64,000 nt of DNA from JAHEEL01 sp963836085. Its GTDB lineage: Bacteria > Actinomycetota > Acidimicrobiia > Spongiisociales > UBA5794. Positions within the stretch are counted from its first letter, which is position 1. Each line of letters starts with the position of its first letter. Below the pieces are notes generated by a model. That model was given only the letters and a program-made list of their open reading frames with translations. It had not been told where the DNA came from and made no database searches. The stretch lies in NCBI GenBank assembly GCA_963836085.1, contig CAWIHT010000002.1:62001-126000 (forward strand), written 5' to 3'. Shown one piece after another: positions 8,814 to 17,033 of the stretch. The position numbers and the translations under genes were made by a program.

Positions 8814-9532
8814 GCATCGTCGTCCTCGTGCACGGTGCGGCAATGGATGGCTCCGTGTGGGGCTATCAGGCGGGAGCGCTTGCCGAGGCGGGGTTCACGC
8901 CAATAGCGGTCGATCTTCCGGGGCACGGTGGTTCCGAAGGCGAACCCTCGTCGTCGGCGAAGGGGTACGCCGGGTGGCTGCTTGCCTACCTCTCCACACT
9001 GGGCGCTCCAGTCCATCTGGTCGGACACTCGATGGGTGCACTCGTGGTACTCGAGGCGGCCGCGGCCAGACCCGACCTCGTTCGATCGGTGACGCTGATC
9101 GGCGTCTCGGACCGGATGACGGTGAACCCCGATCTTCTGGCTGCCGTCGCCGTGGGTGACGTGTCCTTCTTCGCCACGATGGGCAGTTGGATGCACGCCA
9201 GGGACCCGATCGGACAGTCAGAATGGACCGTCGGTGACACGGTGAAGATCCTGCAGAGTGCCCACCCGGACATCGCCCTCGCCGATCTCACCGCATGCAA
9301 CGACTATCCCGGAGCGGCTGCGGTTGCATCCCGCCTGAGGCAGCCGTTGCTCCTCATCCTTGGCGAACAAGACCTGATGACGAAACCGTCCGCCGCCGCA
9401 CCGATCGCCGAGGCGGCCCCAGACGCTACGACCGTGACGATCGAAGGTGCCGGTCACCTCGTACCCGTCGAGAGGCCCGAACCAGTCAACGAAGCCTTGG
9501 TGGAGTTCCTGAACCGCGTCGAAGCGACCTAA
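8810..9532 (+). CDS. Alpha/beta-fold hydrolase
   Basis: A 240-residue compact alpha/beta hydrolase. The oxyanion region is HGAAMDGSVW, the nucleophile is S74 in GHSMGA, the acid is probably in GEQDLM at about 187, and the His is in GAGHLVPVE near 214. The ATGA overlap with the MaoC gene suggests they share a pathway, perhaps thioester or ester cleavage of an acyl-CoA-derived compound. The substrate is unknown. Confidence 0.85.
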   Translation: MSIVVLVHGAAMDGSVWGYQAGALAEAGFTPIAVDLPGHGGSEGEPSSSAKGYAGWLLAYLSTLGAPVHLVGHSMGALVVLEAAAARPDLVRSVTLIGVSDRMTVNPDLLAAVAVGDVSFFATMGSWMHARDPIGQSEWTVGDTVKILQSAHPDIALADLTACNDYPGAAAVASRLRQPLLLILGEQDLMTKPSAAAPIAEAAPDATTVTIEGAGHLVPVERPEPVNEALVEFLNRVEAT

Positions 9533-9535
9533 CCC

Positions 9536-9553
9536 GGTCGCCAGTCGCCGGTC
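9536..9553 (+). repeat. Dispersed GTCGCC intergenic repeat, copy 1
   Basis: GGTCGCCAGTCGCCGGTC lies 4 nt after the hydrolase stop codon. Near-identical copies follow other gene ends at 40848-40865 and 43402-43418, and in reverse at 56558-56574. Confidence 0.5.
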
Positions 9554-9599
9554 CCCGGATTCTTGTTTCTCAGTCCGGGTTTCTGTCACACCCGGCAGG

Positions 9600-9605
9600 T
9601 AGGTT
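9600..9605 (+). promoter_or_regulatory. Leaderless -10 hexamer of the DUF222/HNH pseudogene
   Basis: TAGGTT sits 6 nt before the ATG at 9612. An inverted repeat CTGTC-N6-GGCAG lies just upstream. The same arrangement precedes the intact paralogue at 42246. Confidence 0.55.
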
Positions 9606-9611
9606 GCGGGT

Positions 9612-10748
9612 ATGGGACATCACGATCTCTCCACCGCAACGATCGAGGAACAGTTACTCGACCACGAGGCGATCATCGCCCGGTCCCGAGCCGCACAGAT
9701 GTCTTTGTTGCGGGAGCTCGACCGGCGTCAGGTTGCTGTGCGGGACGGGCATCGGTCGTTGAAGGAGTGGGCGGCGGGTCGGATGGACGTGGCCTCGGAG
9801 ACGGCCGGGGTGCTGGTGTGCAACGGCGTGGCGTCTGGAGGATCTTCCCGACGTCGATGAAGCCGTCGCTTCTGGTGTGATCGGGTTTGATCGGGCGGTT
9901 GCGGTCTGCCGGTTTGCGCGGCGTGACGACTCGTGTGACATTCTGGGTGAGACGGCGGGGTTCGATATTGCCGGGATCCGCATCCGTACGGCGCGGCGGC
10001 GGCGTTTGGCGCCGATCGATGAGGAGATGTCGTTCGAACAGCGCTACGTCGTCGATCCAGCCGAACCTCGACGAATCAGCGTGGACCCTGTCGGGTCGCC
10101 TCCCCGGCTACGCCGGACGCACCGTCGTGGCGGCCCTCGAAGCGAGAGCCGACAGCTTCCCGTACGGACCGACCGTGAACCCGTCCCGGACGACGAGGAA
10201 CGCGGATGCGTTGTGGGCGATCAGCGAAGACTCGATCACCGGCGACAACGGAGCCTCTGTTGAGTCACCGGCTCCAGTCGTGTCAGTCTTTGTCGACGCC
10301 ACCGAGGCGGCAGCCACGAACGCCGAGACCGGTATCACGGTTGAGGGCGGGCCGCAGGTCGGGCTGAACACGCTCCAAGCAATCCTGTGTGACGGTGTGG
10401 TTGAGGTCACGGCCCGCACTTCGGACGGGACACCGTTCGGCGATGGGTCGCCGCACCAGAGTCATCCCGCCGAGACTCAGAAGGTTCATCCTGCATCGTG
10501 ACGGCGGGGTCTGCACCATCTCGGGCTGCGTCTCCCGGTATCGCCTCCAGGTGCATCACACCACCCCCTGGTCTGAGGGCGGACGAACCGACGCCGAGAA
10601 CCTGTCGACCGTCTGCTGGTTCCATCACCATGTCGTGATCCACGGCCACGGCTTCACCATCGACCCGGGCTCACCACCCCAACGGAGACGCCTCACCCGA
10701 CCCCGAATCCACGCCCCACCCCACCGCACCACCTGGCGAATCGCATAG
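9612..10748 (+). pseudogene. DUF222/HNH endonuclease (13E12 repeat family), broken by three frameshifts
   Basis: Full-length relative of the intact 377-residue gene at 42246, but read in three frames. Frame one covers the N-terminal part to about 9820. Frame two covers RDDSCDILGETAGFDIAG to about 10050. Frame three covers IQPNLDESAWTLSGRLPG to about 10435. The first frame then returns for the HNH domain with HRDGGVCTISGCVSRYRL and WFHHHVVIHGHGF. Each break equals one extra nucleotide, so the net change is +3. Upstream bases and the leaderless -10 are conserved with the paralogue. In Mycobacterium the related 13E12 genes are repeated and often degenerate. No nuclease activity is expected. Confidence 0.85.
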
Positions 10749-10867
10749 ACCACGGAGCCGAGCAGCCGAATCGACTCCTCCCCTGACGGGAAGGAATCGC
10801 CGAAGGGAGAGACCACCGCCTTTGGTCCCGTCGCAGCGCTCGCAGCTGGCAGCCAACGGCTTCCTAC

Positions 10868-11851
10868 CTACTCGGCTGGGCCGATTCCCAGGAGTTCCGG
10901 GTGTGCGAATGCGGCGAATCCGCCGCCGGTGTGCCAGAAGATGACGTTGTCGTCCGGTGTGAACCGGTCGCCCGCAATCTCCTGGTTCAAGGCGTACATG
11001 ACCTTGCCGGTGTAGGCGGGATCGAACAGCATGCCCGTGAGCCGCGTTGCCTCGGCCTGGACCGCGAGTTCATCGACCGTCGCCAACCCATATCCGAGTC
11101 CGATGTAGTCGTCGATGACCCGCCACGGAACGCTCTGCTCGACGACGCCGAACCGTCGATCGGCGTCGGTGAGGAGGGTCTCGATGCGTTGTGTCACCTC
11201 GTCCGCAGGCTCCCCGACCGAGGAACCAATGATGTCGACGTCGAGGCCAAGTTCGTCGGCGCCCCGCACCATGCCCGCGGTGGTACCCGCACTCGATGAA
11301 GCGTGCAGGATGACCGGGCGCTCGATTCCGAGCGACCTCATCTGGGGGGCGATCTCATGCATGGCGGCCGCATATCCGAGGGCGCCGAGCGCATCGGAGG
11401 CACCTTCGGGTATTGCCCAGGCGTTGCCGTGCACCGAGGCCGCCTCAGTGAGGATCGCTTCGCGATCCGCGTACTGCTCTGACGTGATGAACCGACACTC
11501 GGCGCCGGCAAGGCGTTGGAGCAGGTGATTCCCTGTCGGCTCAGACGGGGCCAGGCCATCGGGGCTCGCCAGATACAAGATGGTCTGCAGGCCGACGCGT
11601 GCGGCGGCAAGCGCCGTCGCTCGGGAGTGGTTCGACTGAACCGCTCCACAGGTGATCACAGTGTCGCAACCTGCCTCGAGAGCGGCCGCGAAATGGAACT
11701 CGAGCTTCCGAACCTTGTTCCCGGACAGTCCGAACCCGGTGAGGTCGTCCCGCTTGATCCAGATTGCCGGTCCGCCCCAGGCTGCGGTCAGGCGAGGTAC
11801 CGGTTCAAGGGGAGTCGGGAGATTCGCGAGGGGGATGCGTGGCTCGTCCAT
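10868..11851 (-). CDS. PLP-dependent D-cysteine desulfhydrase / ACC deaminase-like enzyme
   Basis: Protein of 327 residues of fold-type II PLP enzymes. Schiff-base K46 lies in GLSGNKVRKLE, followed by CGAVQSNHSRA (phosphate and substrate loop) and the C-terminal HTGGGFAAFA. Family members deaminate D-cysteine to pyruvate, sulfide and ammonia, or open 1-aminocyclopropane-carboxylate. Sequence alone does not choose between DcyD and AcdS. TAGCGT at 11858-11863 stands 6 nt before the ATG with no Shine-Dalgarno, so transcription is probably leaderless. Confidence 0.88.
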   Translation of the reverse strand: MDEPRIPLANLPTPLEPVPRLTAAWGGPAIWIKRDDLTGFGLSGNKVRKLEFHFAAALEAGCDTVITCGAVQSNHSRATALAAARVGLQTILYLASPDGLAPSEPTGNHLLQRLAGAECRFITSEQYADREAILTEAASVHGNAWAIPEGASDALGALGYAAAMHEIAPQMRSLGIERPVILHASSSAGTTAGMVRGADELGLDVDIIGSSVGEPADEVTQRIETLLTDADRRFGVVEQSVPWRVIDDYIGLGYGLATVDELAVQAEATRLTGMLFDPAYTGKVMYALNQEIAGDRFTPDDNVIFWHTGGGFAAFAHPELLGIGPAE

Positions 11852-11857
11852 GACCGA

Positions 11858-11863
11858 ACGCTA
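11858..11863 (-). promoter_or_regulatory. Leaderless -10 hexamer of the desulfhydrase gene
   Basis: TAGCGT on the minus strand, with a 6-nt gap to the ATG at 11851. Confidence 0.5.
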
Positions 11864-11980
11864 TCACTGCGACGGCGACCGCCGGATGGCACGTGCCCCC
11901 GGCGTTGGGTCCGGGTTGGTGCCCCCGGCCGCCTCGCTGGTCCGGCTAGCCTCGAACCGGGACGAGAGGGAGGTACGTAC

Positions 11981-13948
11981 GTGAGCGACGCGATCAGCGG
12001 ATACGGAGCGGTCGCCGACAAGGAGTATCGCACCCGGGTCCGTGCGTGGACGCTCTACGACTGGGCCAATTCTGCGTTTGCAACGACGATCCTCGCGGCC
12101 GTCCTCCCTGTCTACTACAGCCAGGTCGCGGGCCGAACACTCGGCTCGGCCGCCCAGGCGACCGCCTATTGGACGGCGACGCTCTCGATCTCGCTGATCG
12201 TTGTCGCGGTCCTCGCACCGGTGCTCGGCACGATCTCCGACCTCAAACGCGGCAAGAAGCGCATGCTCGCCGCATCCGTGTTGATCGGAGCGGTGGGCGT
12301 TTCGCTCCTCGTGTTCGTGGGGACCGGCGACTGGCTCATCGCCTCGATTGCATTCATCATCGCCCGCATCGGCTTCGCAGCAGGCAACGTCTTCTACGAC
12401 GCCCTGCTGCCGCATGTGGCAAGGGAAGAAGACATCGATCGGGTCTCGACCATGGGATACGCCGTGGGCTATCTCGGCGGCGGACTCCTTCTCGCCATCA
12501 ACATCATCATGATCTTCACGCTGGGGGACTCCCTCGGCACGCGCCTCTCATTCCTCTCGGTGGGGATCTGGTGGATCGTGTTCTCGATCCCGATTCTGCG
12601 CCGTGTCCCCGAGCCGCCGGCCGCGGTCGCGACCGAGCCAGGTGGCCTCCTCACGGTCACGTTCAAGCGTCTTGGCGACACGTTCAGCCACCTGCGCAGC
12701 TACCGCGAACTCCTGAAGTACCTGATCGCCTTCCTCATCTACAACGACGGCATCGGGACGATCATCGGCGTGGCGGTCATCTACGGCGCAGAACTCGGAT
12801 TCGGCTCGATCGAACTCATCGCGGCCATCCTCCTCGTTCAGTTCGTCGGCATCCCGTTCTCGATCGCGTTCGGGAGGATTCCGTCGAAGGAAGAATCAAA
12901 GCGAGCGTTCTACCTGGCATTCATCGTCTGGAATCTCGTCATGCTGCCGCTCGTCGGGATTGGTGGGCGGTACGTTCTCGACGAAGACGTCAGTGGAACC
13001 CGTCCCCCTGCCTACGAGACAACAGCCACCGCGGTCGGAGAAGGCGACTATGGGGTGGACGCCGAAGGCGTGCAACTGACCGGTGTGTGGGAGACAGACG
13101 GTGACTACGCCATCGCTCGAGATGCGGGCGCCGTGTACTCGCTGAACTACAACGGGACGAAGGTGCGCGTCCGCTACAGCGAGGGTCCCGATCGGTCCGA
13201 GTGGGATGTGTTCATCGACGGCGATCGGGTGATCGAGGATGACGAACCGCTCGTGATCGACGGCTACAACGCCGCGGTTCACAACGGTGTCGACATCGAT
13301 ATCGCGGCCGATACAGCCGGTGAGCACCTCCTCGAAATCGTCAACACCGATGCCGCAGACGAAGCCTCGACGGGAACGGTGATCGCGATCGGCGAAACCA
13401 CCGTGTTGCCGCCACCCCGTTCGAGTGATCTTCTCTCGATTCTCGGGTTGCTGTTCATCGTCGAGGCTATCGGGTTGGCGATCGCCGCGGTGGTCGGGCG
13501 ACCTCTCTTCTCCAACCTCGCCAATCAGATGACGACCAAACGGACGATCATGCTGGCGTTGCTCGTCTACGCGGCCATTGCCGTGTGGGGATTCACACTC
13601 GATAGCGTGGTCGAGTTCTGGTTCCTCGCCTTCATGGTCGCGGTCGTACAAGGCGGTTCGCAGGCTCTGAGTCGGAGCCTCTACGCATCGATGTCGCCGA
13701 AGGCGCTGTCCGGTGAGTTCTTCGGTTTCTTCTCGGTCATGTCGAAGTTCTCGGCAATCATCGGCCCGTTGTTGTTCACCGCGGCCGTGGCGGTCTTCGG
13801 ATCCTCTCGGCCCGCGGTGCTCGGTCTGATCGTGTTCTTCGTTCTCGGCATCTACCTGCTGACACGGGTCGACGAGAACGAGGGCCGTCGCGTCGCCCGC
13901 GAAGCCGATGCCGAAGCAGAAGCTGCCGGCATCGTCGAGGCGGATTGA
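11981..13948 (+). CDS. UMF1/Atg22-like MFS transporter with inserted extracytoplasmic beta domain
   Basis: Protein of 655 residues, against about 430 usual for bacterial UMF1 transporters. The N-terminus with WTLYDWANSAFATTI is the UMF1/Atg22 signature. Hydrophobic helices fill about 25-325 and 480-640. Between them, about 335-475 is a hydrophilic Asp/Glu/Gly/Thr-rich block with strand-like stretches such as VQLTGVWETDGDY and VRVRYSEGPDRSEW. It reads as a carbohydrate-binding-like or jelly-roll insert placed between two helices on one face of the membrane. The GTG at 11981 follows GAGAGGGAGG; the frame is open upstream but without homology. TAGCCT lies upstream at 11946-11951. Substrate unknown; vacuolar Atg22 exports amino acids. 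Confidence 0.85.
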   Translation: MSDAISGYGAVADKEYRTRVRAWTLYDWANSAFATTILAAVLPVYYSQVAGRTLGSAAQATAYWTATLSISLIVVAVLAPVLGTISDLKRGKKRMLAASVLIGAVGVSLLVFVGTGDWLIASIAFIIARIGFAAGNVFYDALLPHVAREEDIDRVSTMGYAVGYLGGGLLLAINIIMIFTLGDSLGTRLSFLSVGIWWIVFSIPILRRVPEPPAAVATEPGGLLTVTFKRLGDTFSHLRSYRELLKYLIAFLIYNDGIGTIIGVAVIYGAELGFGSIELIAAILLVQFVGIPFSIAFGRIPSKEESKRAFYLAFIVWNLVMLPLVGIGGRYVLDEDVSGTRPPAYETTATAVGEGDYGVDAEGVQLTGVWETDGDYAIARDAGAVYSLNYNGTKVRVRYSEGPDRSEWDVFIDGDRVIEDDEPLVIDGYNAAVHNGVDIDIAADTAGEHLLEIVNTDAADEASTGTVIAIGETTVLPPPRSSDLLSILGLLFIVEAIGLAIAAVVGRPLFSNLANQMTTKRTIMLALLVYAAIAVWGFTLDSVVEFWFLAFMVAVVQGGSQALSRSLYASMSPKALSGEFFGFFSVMSKFSAIIGPLLFTAAVAVFGSSRPAVLGLIVFFVLGIYLLTRVDENEGRRVAREADAEAEAAGIVEAD

Positions 13949-13949
13949 T

Positions 13950-15173
13950 ATGGCTATCCGGCTGATCCTGGTCTGCATCGCTGTCGTGGCCGTCGTCGCG
14001 TGCTCGGAGGACGCGACTCCGCGAACCGCGGCTCCTGTCGATACAGCGGCTACTCCGACAACGGCACCGGAGACGACGACAACCGAAGCTGAGGCGGAAG
14101 AGTCGGAGTCCACCGTCACCACCACCAGTGCGTCGGCGACGACCACGCGGGCTATCGAGGCCACGACCCTGGCGCTTCAACTCATCGCGGACGGCTTCGA
14201 GCAACCGGTCTTCTACACGACGGCCGGGGACGCGGCCTACGTCGTCGATCAACCCGGCCGTATCTGGATCATCGGGGAAGCGGGCGATCCCGAGGTGTTC
14301 CTCGACATACGGGAACGGGTGACCTTCAGAGGGGAACAGGGATTGCTCGGTCTCGCGCTCCACCCGGAGCATCCGGACGTGTTCTACGTGAACTACACCG
14401 GACGCGACGGAGAGACCGTTGTCTCCGAGTTCAGATCTGCCGATTCGGTAGCCGATCCGTCTTCAGAACGCCTGATCCTCCAGATTCCGCAGCCCGCAGG
14501 GAACCACAACGGAGGGATGATCGCCTTCGGGCCGGAAGGCGACCTATGGATCAGTACCGGGGACGGGGGCGGGTCCAATGATCGCTACGGGAACGGGCAA
14601 CGGGATGACACCCTGCTCGGAGCGATGCTGCGCATCCGGGTCGATCCCGAGATCGACCCGTACGCCGTCGTCGAAGGTCTCGGGTTCACTGCACCCGAGA
14701 TCTGGGCCATCGGGTTGCGCAACCCGTGGCGGTTCTCGTTCGACGGCGATCAGATCTGGATCGGCGACGTCGGGCAGGGCGACATCGAGGAGATCGACAT
14801 CGCATCAGTGGATGACCGAATGCTCAACTTCGGCTGGCCGATCTACGAGGGTTCGGCCTGCTTCGACGGACCGTGCGACGAGGACGGCCTTGTGTTCCCG
14901 ATCCTCGAGTATCGCCATGACGAAGGCTGTTCCGTTACCGGTGGCTACGTCTACCGCGGTGCCGCGATCCCGCAGCTCGGCGGCCACTACTTCTTCTCGG
15001 ACTACTGCACCGGGTTCATTCGATCGATCGCGCCCGGCGGTGCAGTCGACGACTGGACCGACATGACCGGAGCCGTCGACCAGGTGTCGTCGTTCGGCCG
15101 TGACGCCTCTGGCGAGGTCTATGTTGTCTCTGCGGCAGGTGCCGTCTACCGAATCGTTGAGGAGTCCGAATGA
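13950..15173 (+). CDS. Lipoprotein PQQ-dependent sugar dehydrogenase (glucose/sorbosone dehydrogenase family)
   Basis: Protein of 407 residues. The lipobox ends in VVAC at Cys18, followed by a Thr/Glu-rich linker to about 65. A six-bladed propeller of the GSDH/Asd/Hedgehog-interacting family fills the rest. Motifs are GEQGLLGLALHP, AGNHNGGMIAFGPEGDLW (catalytic His region), GDGGGSNDR and WAIGLRNPWRFSFD. It would oxidise aldoses outside the membrane with PQQ. PQQ synthesis genes are not seen here, so use of another cofactor or of imported PQQ is possible. It starts just after the transporter stop and overlaps ribokinase by ATGA. Confidence 0.88.
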   Translation: MAIRLILVCIAVVAVVACSEDATPRTAAPVDTAATPTTAPETTTTEAEAEESESTVTTTSASATTTRAIEATTLALQLIADGFEQPVFYTTAGDAAYVVDQPGRIWIIGEAGDPEVFLDIRERVTFRGEQGLLGLALHPEHPDVFYVNYTGRDGETVVSEFRSADSVADPSSERLILQIPQPAGNHNGGMIAFGPEGDLWISTGDGGGSNDRYGNGQRDDTLLGAMLRIRVDPEIDPYAVVEGLGFTAPEIWAIGLRNPWRFSFDGDQIWIGDVGQGDIEEIDIASVDDRMLNFGWPIYEGSACFDGPCDEDGLVFPILEYRHDEGCSVTGGYVYRGAAIPQLGGHYFFSDYCTGFIRSIAPGGAVDDWTDMTGAVDQVSSFGRDASGEVYVVSAAGAVYRIVEESE

Positions 15174-16063
15174 TCGTCGTGGTGGGATCAGTGAATCGCG
15201 ATTTGGTCGCGCGTGTGGAGCACCACCCGGCGCCTGGTGAGACCGTGCTCGGATCCGGCCATGAGACCATGCCCGGGGGGAAGGGCGCCAACCAGGCTGT
15301 GGCCGCGGCGCGCCTCGGCAGTGATGTTGTGTTCGTCGGCCGCGTCGGTTCCGATGAGGCGGGTACCTCGCTCGCGACCGAGTTCGCCCGCGAGGGTGTA
15401 GACGCTGCTCACGTCGCTGTAGACGAGGAAGCGCCGAGCGGATTGGCCATCATCACGGTCGATGACGCGGGCGAGAACTCGATCGTCGTCAGTCCGGGAG
15501 CGAACGGGCGGGTCACCGCCGATGATGTGGCGAGCGCCGCTGCGGTGCTCATGGCAGCGACGGTCACGCTGCTGCAACTCGAGATCCCCCTCGAAGCCGT
15601 GACGGCCGCTGCCCAGACCGCCACCGGGATCGTCATTCTCAACGCAGCGCCTGCGGCAACGCTGCCCGATGATCTGCTCCAGGCGGTTGACGTTCTCGTC
15701 GTCAATCGAGGCGAACTCGAAGCTCTCACGGGGTCTGGCGACTCGGCGTCTGCCAGGAACCTGCCGGTCCCGGTCACGGTTGTGACCCTCGGGCCCGACG
15801 GCGCACGCGTCGTCCGGGCGGAGAGCGACGAGTCGTTCCCATCGCCCGAGGTGACACCCGTCGACACGACGGGAGCCGGCGATACGTTCTGCGGTGCGCT
15901 GGCTGCCGGCCTTGACCTCGGTCTCAGCCTCGAAGCTTCGGTGCGGCGTGCCGTCGTGGCCGGCTCGCTCGCTGTCACGGCGATCGGAGCGCGGTCCGGG
16001 ATGCCGACCAGCGCCGAACTCGATGGCGTGCTCGGTGCCCAGAGCCCGGTAGGCATTGAGTAG
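15170..16063 (+). CDS. rbsK: Ribokinase (PfkB family)
   Basis: Protein of 297 residues with PfkB signatures. GGKGANQA is at 36-43, and DTTGAGDTFCGA has the catalytic base at D238. It phosphorylates ribose to ribose 5-phosphate. The downstream nucleoside hydrolase gene releases ribose from nucleosides, so the pair makes a salvage unit. The start overlaps the dehydrogenase stop (ATGA). Confidence 0.88.
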   Translation: MIVVVGSVNRDLVARVEHHPAPGETVLGSGHETMPGGKGANQAVAAARLGSDVVFVGRVGSDEAGTSLATEFAREGVDAAHVAVDEEAPSGLAIITVDDAGENSIVVSPGANGRVTADDVASAAAVLMAATVTLLQLEIPLEAVTAAAQTATGIVILNAAPAATLPDDLLQAVDVLVVNRGELEALTGSGDSASARNLPVPVTVVTLGPDGARVVRAESDESFPSPEVTPVDTTGAGDTFCGALAAGLDLGLSLEASVRRAVVAGSLAVTAIGARSGMPTSAELDGVLGAQSPVGIE

Positions 16064-16066
16064 GCT
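16061..16066 (+). promoter_or_regulatory. -10-like hexamer overlapping the rbsK stop
   Basis: TAGGCT includes the ribokinase stop codon and ends 8 nt before the nucleoside hydrolase ATG. It could give an internal leaderless transcript. Confidence 0.4.
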
Positions 16067-16074
16067 GCCAGCCC

Positions 16075-17010
16075 ATGGCGCGCCCGATCATCATCGACAC
16101 CGACCCCGGCCAAGACGACGCGGTAGCGATCCTCATCGCTCTCGCCGCCCCGGAACTCGATGTCGTCGGAATCACAACGGTCGCAGGCAACGTCCCGCAG
16201 CCGTTGGTCACGACAAACGCGCTCAAACTCTGTGAACTCGTCGGGCGGATCGACGTCCCGGTTCACGCGGGGGCGGACCAGCCGCTCGAACGCGAGCTGT
16301 ACACGGCCGAGTATGTGCACGGCCCCACCGGCATCGACGGCGCCGATCTGCCTGAACCGATAACACCCGTTGCCGGCAAGGATGCGGTCGATTTCATCAT
16401 CGATTCGTGTCTCGCTGCCGGGCACGAAGGGATCACGCTCTGTCCGGTTGGACCCCTGACCAACATCGCGTCCGCCATCGCTCGTGAGCCAACGATCATC
16501 CCGAAGATCCGCGAGATCGTGCTGATGGGCGGCGGATTCTTCCAGGGTGGAAACACGACTCCGGTTGCAGAGTTCAACATCTACGTCGATCCAGATGCTG
16601 CGGCGATCGTGTTCCGGAGCGGGGCGCCAATCACGATGTTCCCGCTCGATGTGACCCACAAGGCGCTGATCCTCCCCGATGACCTGGACCGAATCCGCTC
16701 GATCGGCACGCCGGTCAGCGACGCCGTCGCGGGAATGCTCGACTTCTACGAGCGGCACGATGTCGAGAAGTACGGCATTCCCGGAGGGCCCCTGCACGAT
16801 CCGTGCGTCGTCGCCTATCTCATTGATCCGTCGTTGTTCACGGGCAAGGCGTGCCGCGTCGAGATAGAGACCGATTCCGAACTCACCGTCGGCCAGACGG
16901 TTGTCGACTGGTGGGGCGTCACCGGCGCAACGCCGAACGCGATGGTGATGTCTGATGTCGATCGGCAGGGGTTCGTCGACCTCGTGGTGGAGCACGTCGC
17001 GCGGCTCTGA
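16075..17010 (+). CDS. Inosine-uridine preferring nucleoside hydrolase
   Basis: Protein of 311 residues. The calcium-binding DTDPGQDDA motif is at 8-16 and the catalytic-His signature PLHDPC has H241. The motif EIVLMGGGFFQGGNTTPVAEFN is also typical. It hydrolyses ribonucleosides to base and ribose. The adjacent rbsK would then phosphorylate the ribose. Base preference (purine or pyrimidine) cannot be set from sequence. Confidence 0.92.
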   Translation: MARPIIIDTDPGQDDAVAILIALAAPELDVVGITTVAGNVPQPLVTTNALKLCELVGRIDVPVHAGADQPLERELYTAEYVHGPTGIDGADLPEPITPVAGKDAVDFIIDSCLAAGHEGITLCPVGPLTNIASAIAREPTIIPKIREIVLMGGGFFQGGNTTPVAEFNIYVDPDAAAIVFRSGAPITMFPLDVTHKALILPDDLDRIRSIGTPVSDAVAGMLDFYERHDVEKYGIPGGPLHDPCVVAYLIDPSLFTGKACRVEIETDSELTVGQTVVDWWGVTGATPNAMVMSDVDRQGFVDLVVEHVARL

Positions 17011-17033
17011 CCGTGGCGAGCAGTTACCCGCCG

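Noticed and set aside
9877..10501. Two separate short proteins inside the DUF222/HNH pseudogene
   Set aside because: Each frame matches only a consecutive part of the intact 42246 protein, so they are pieces of one broken gene.
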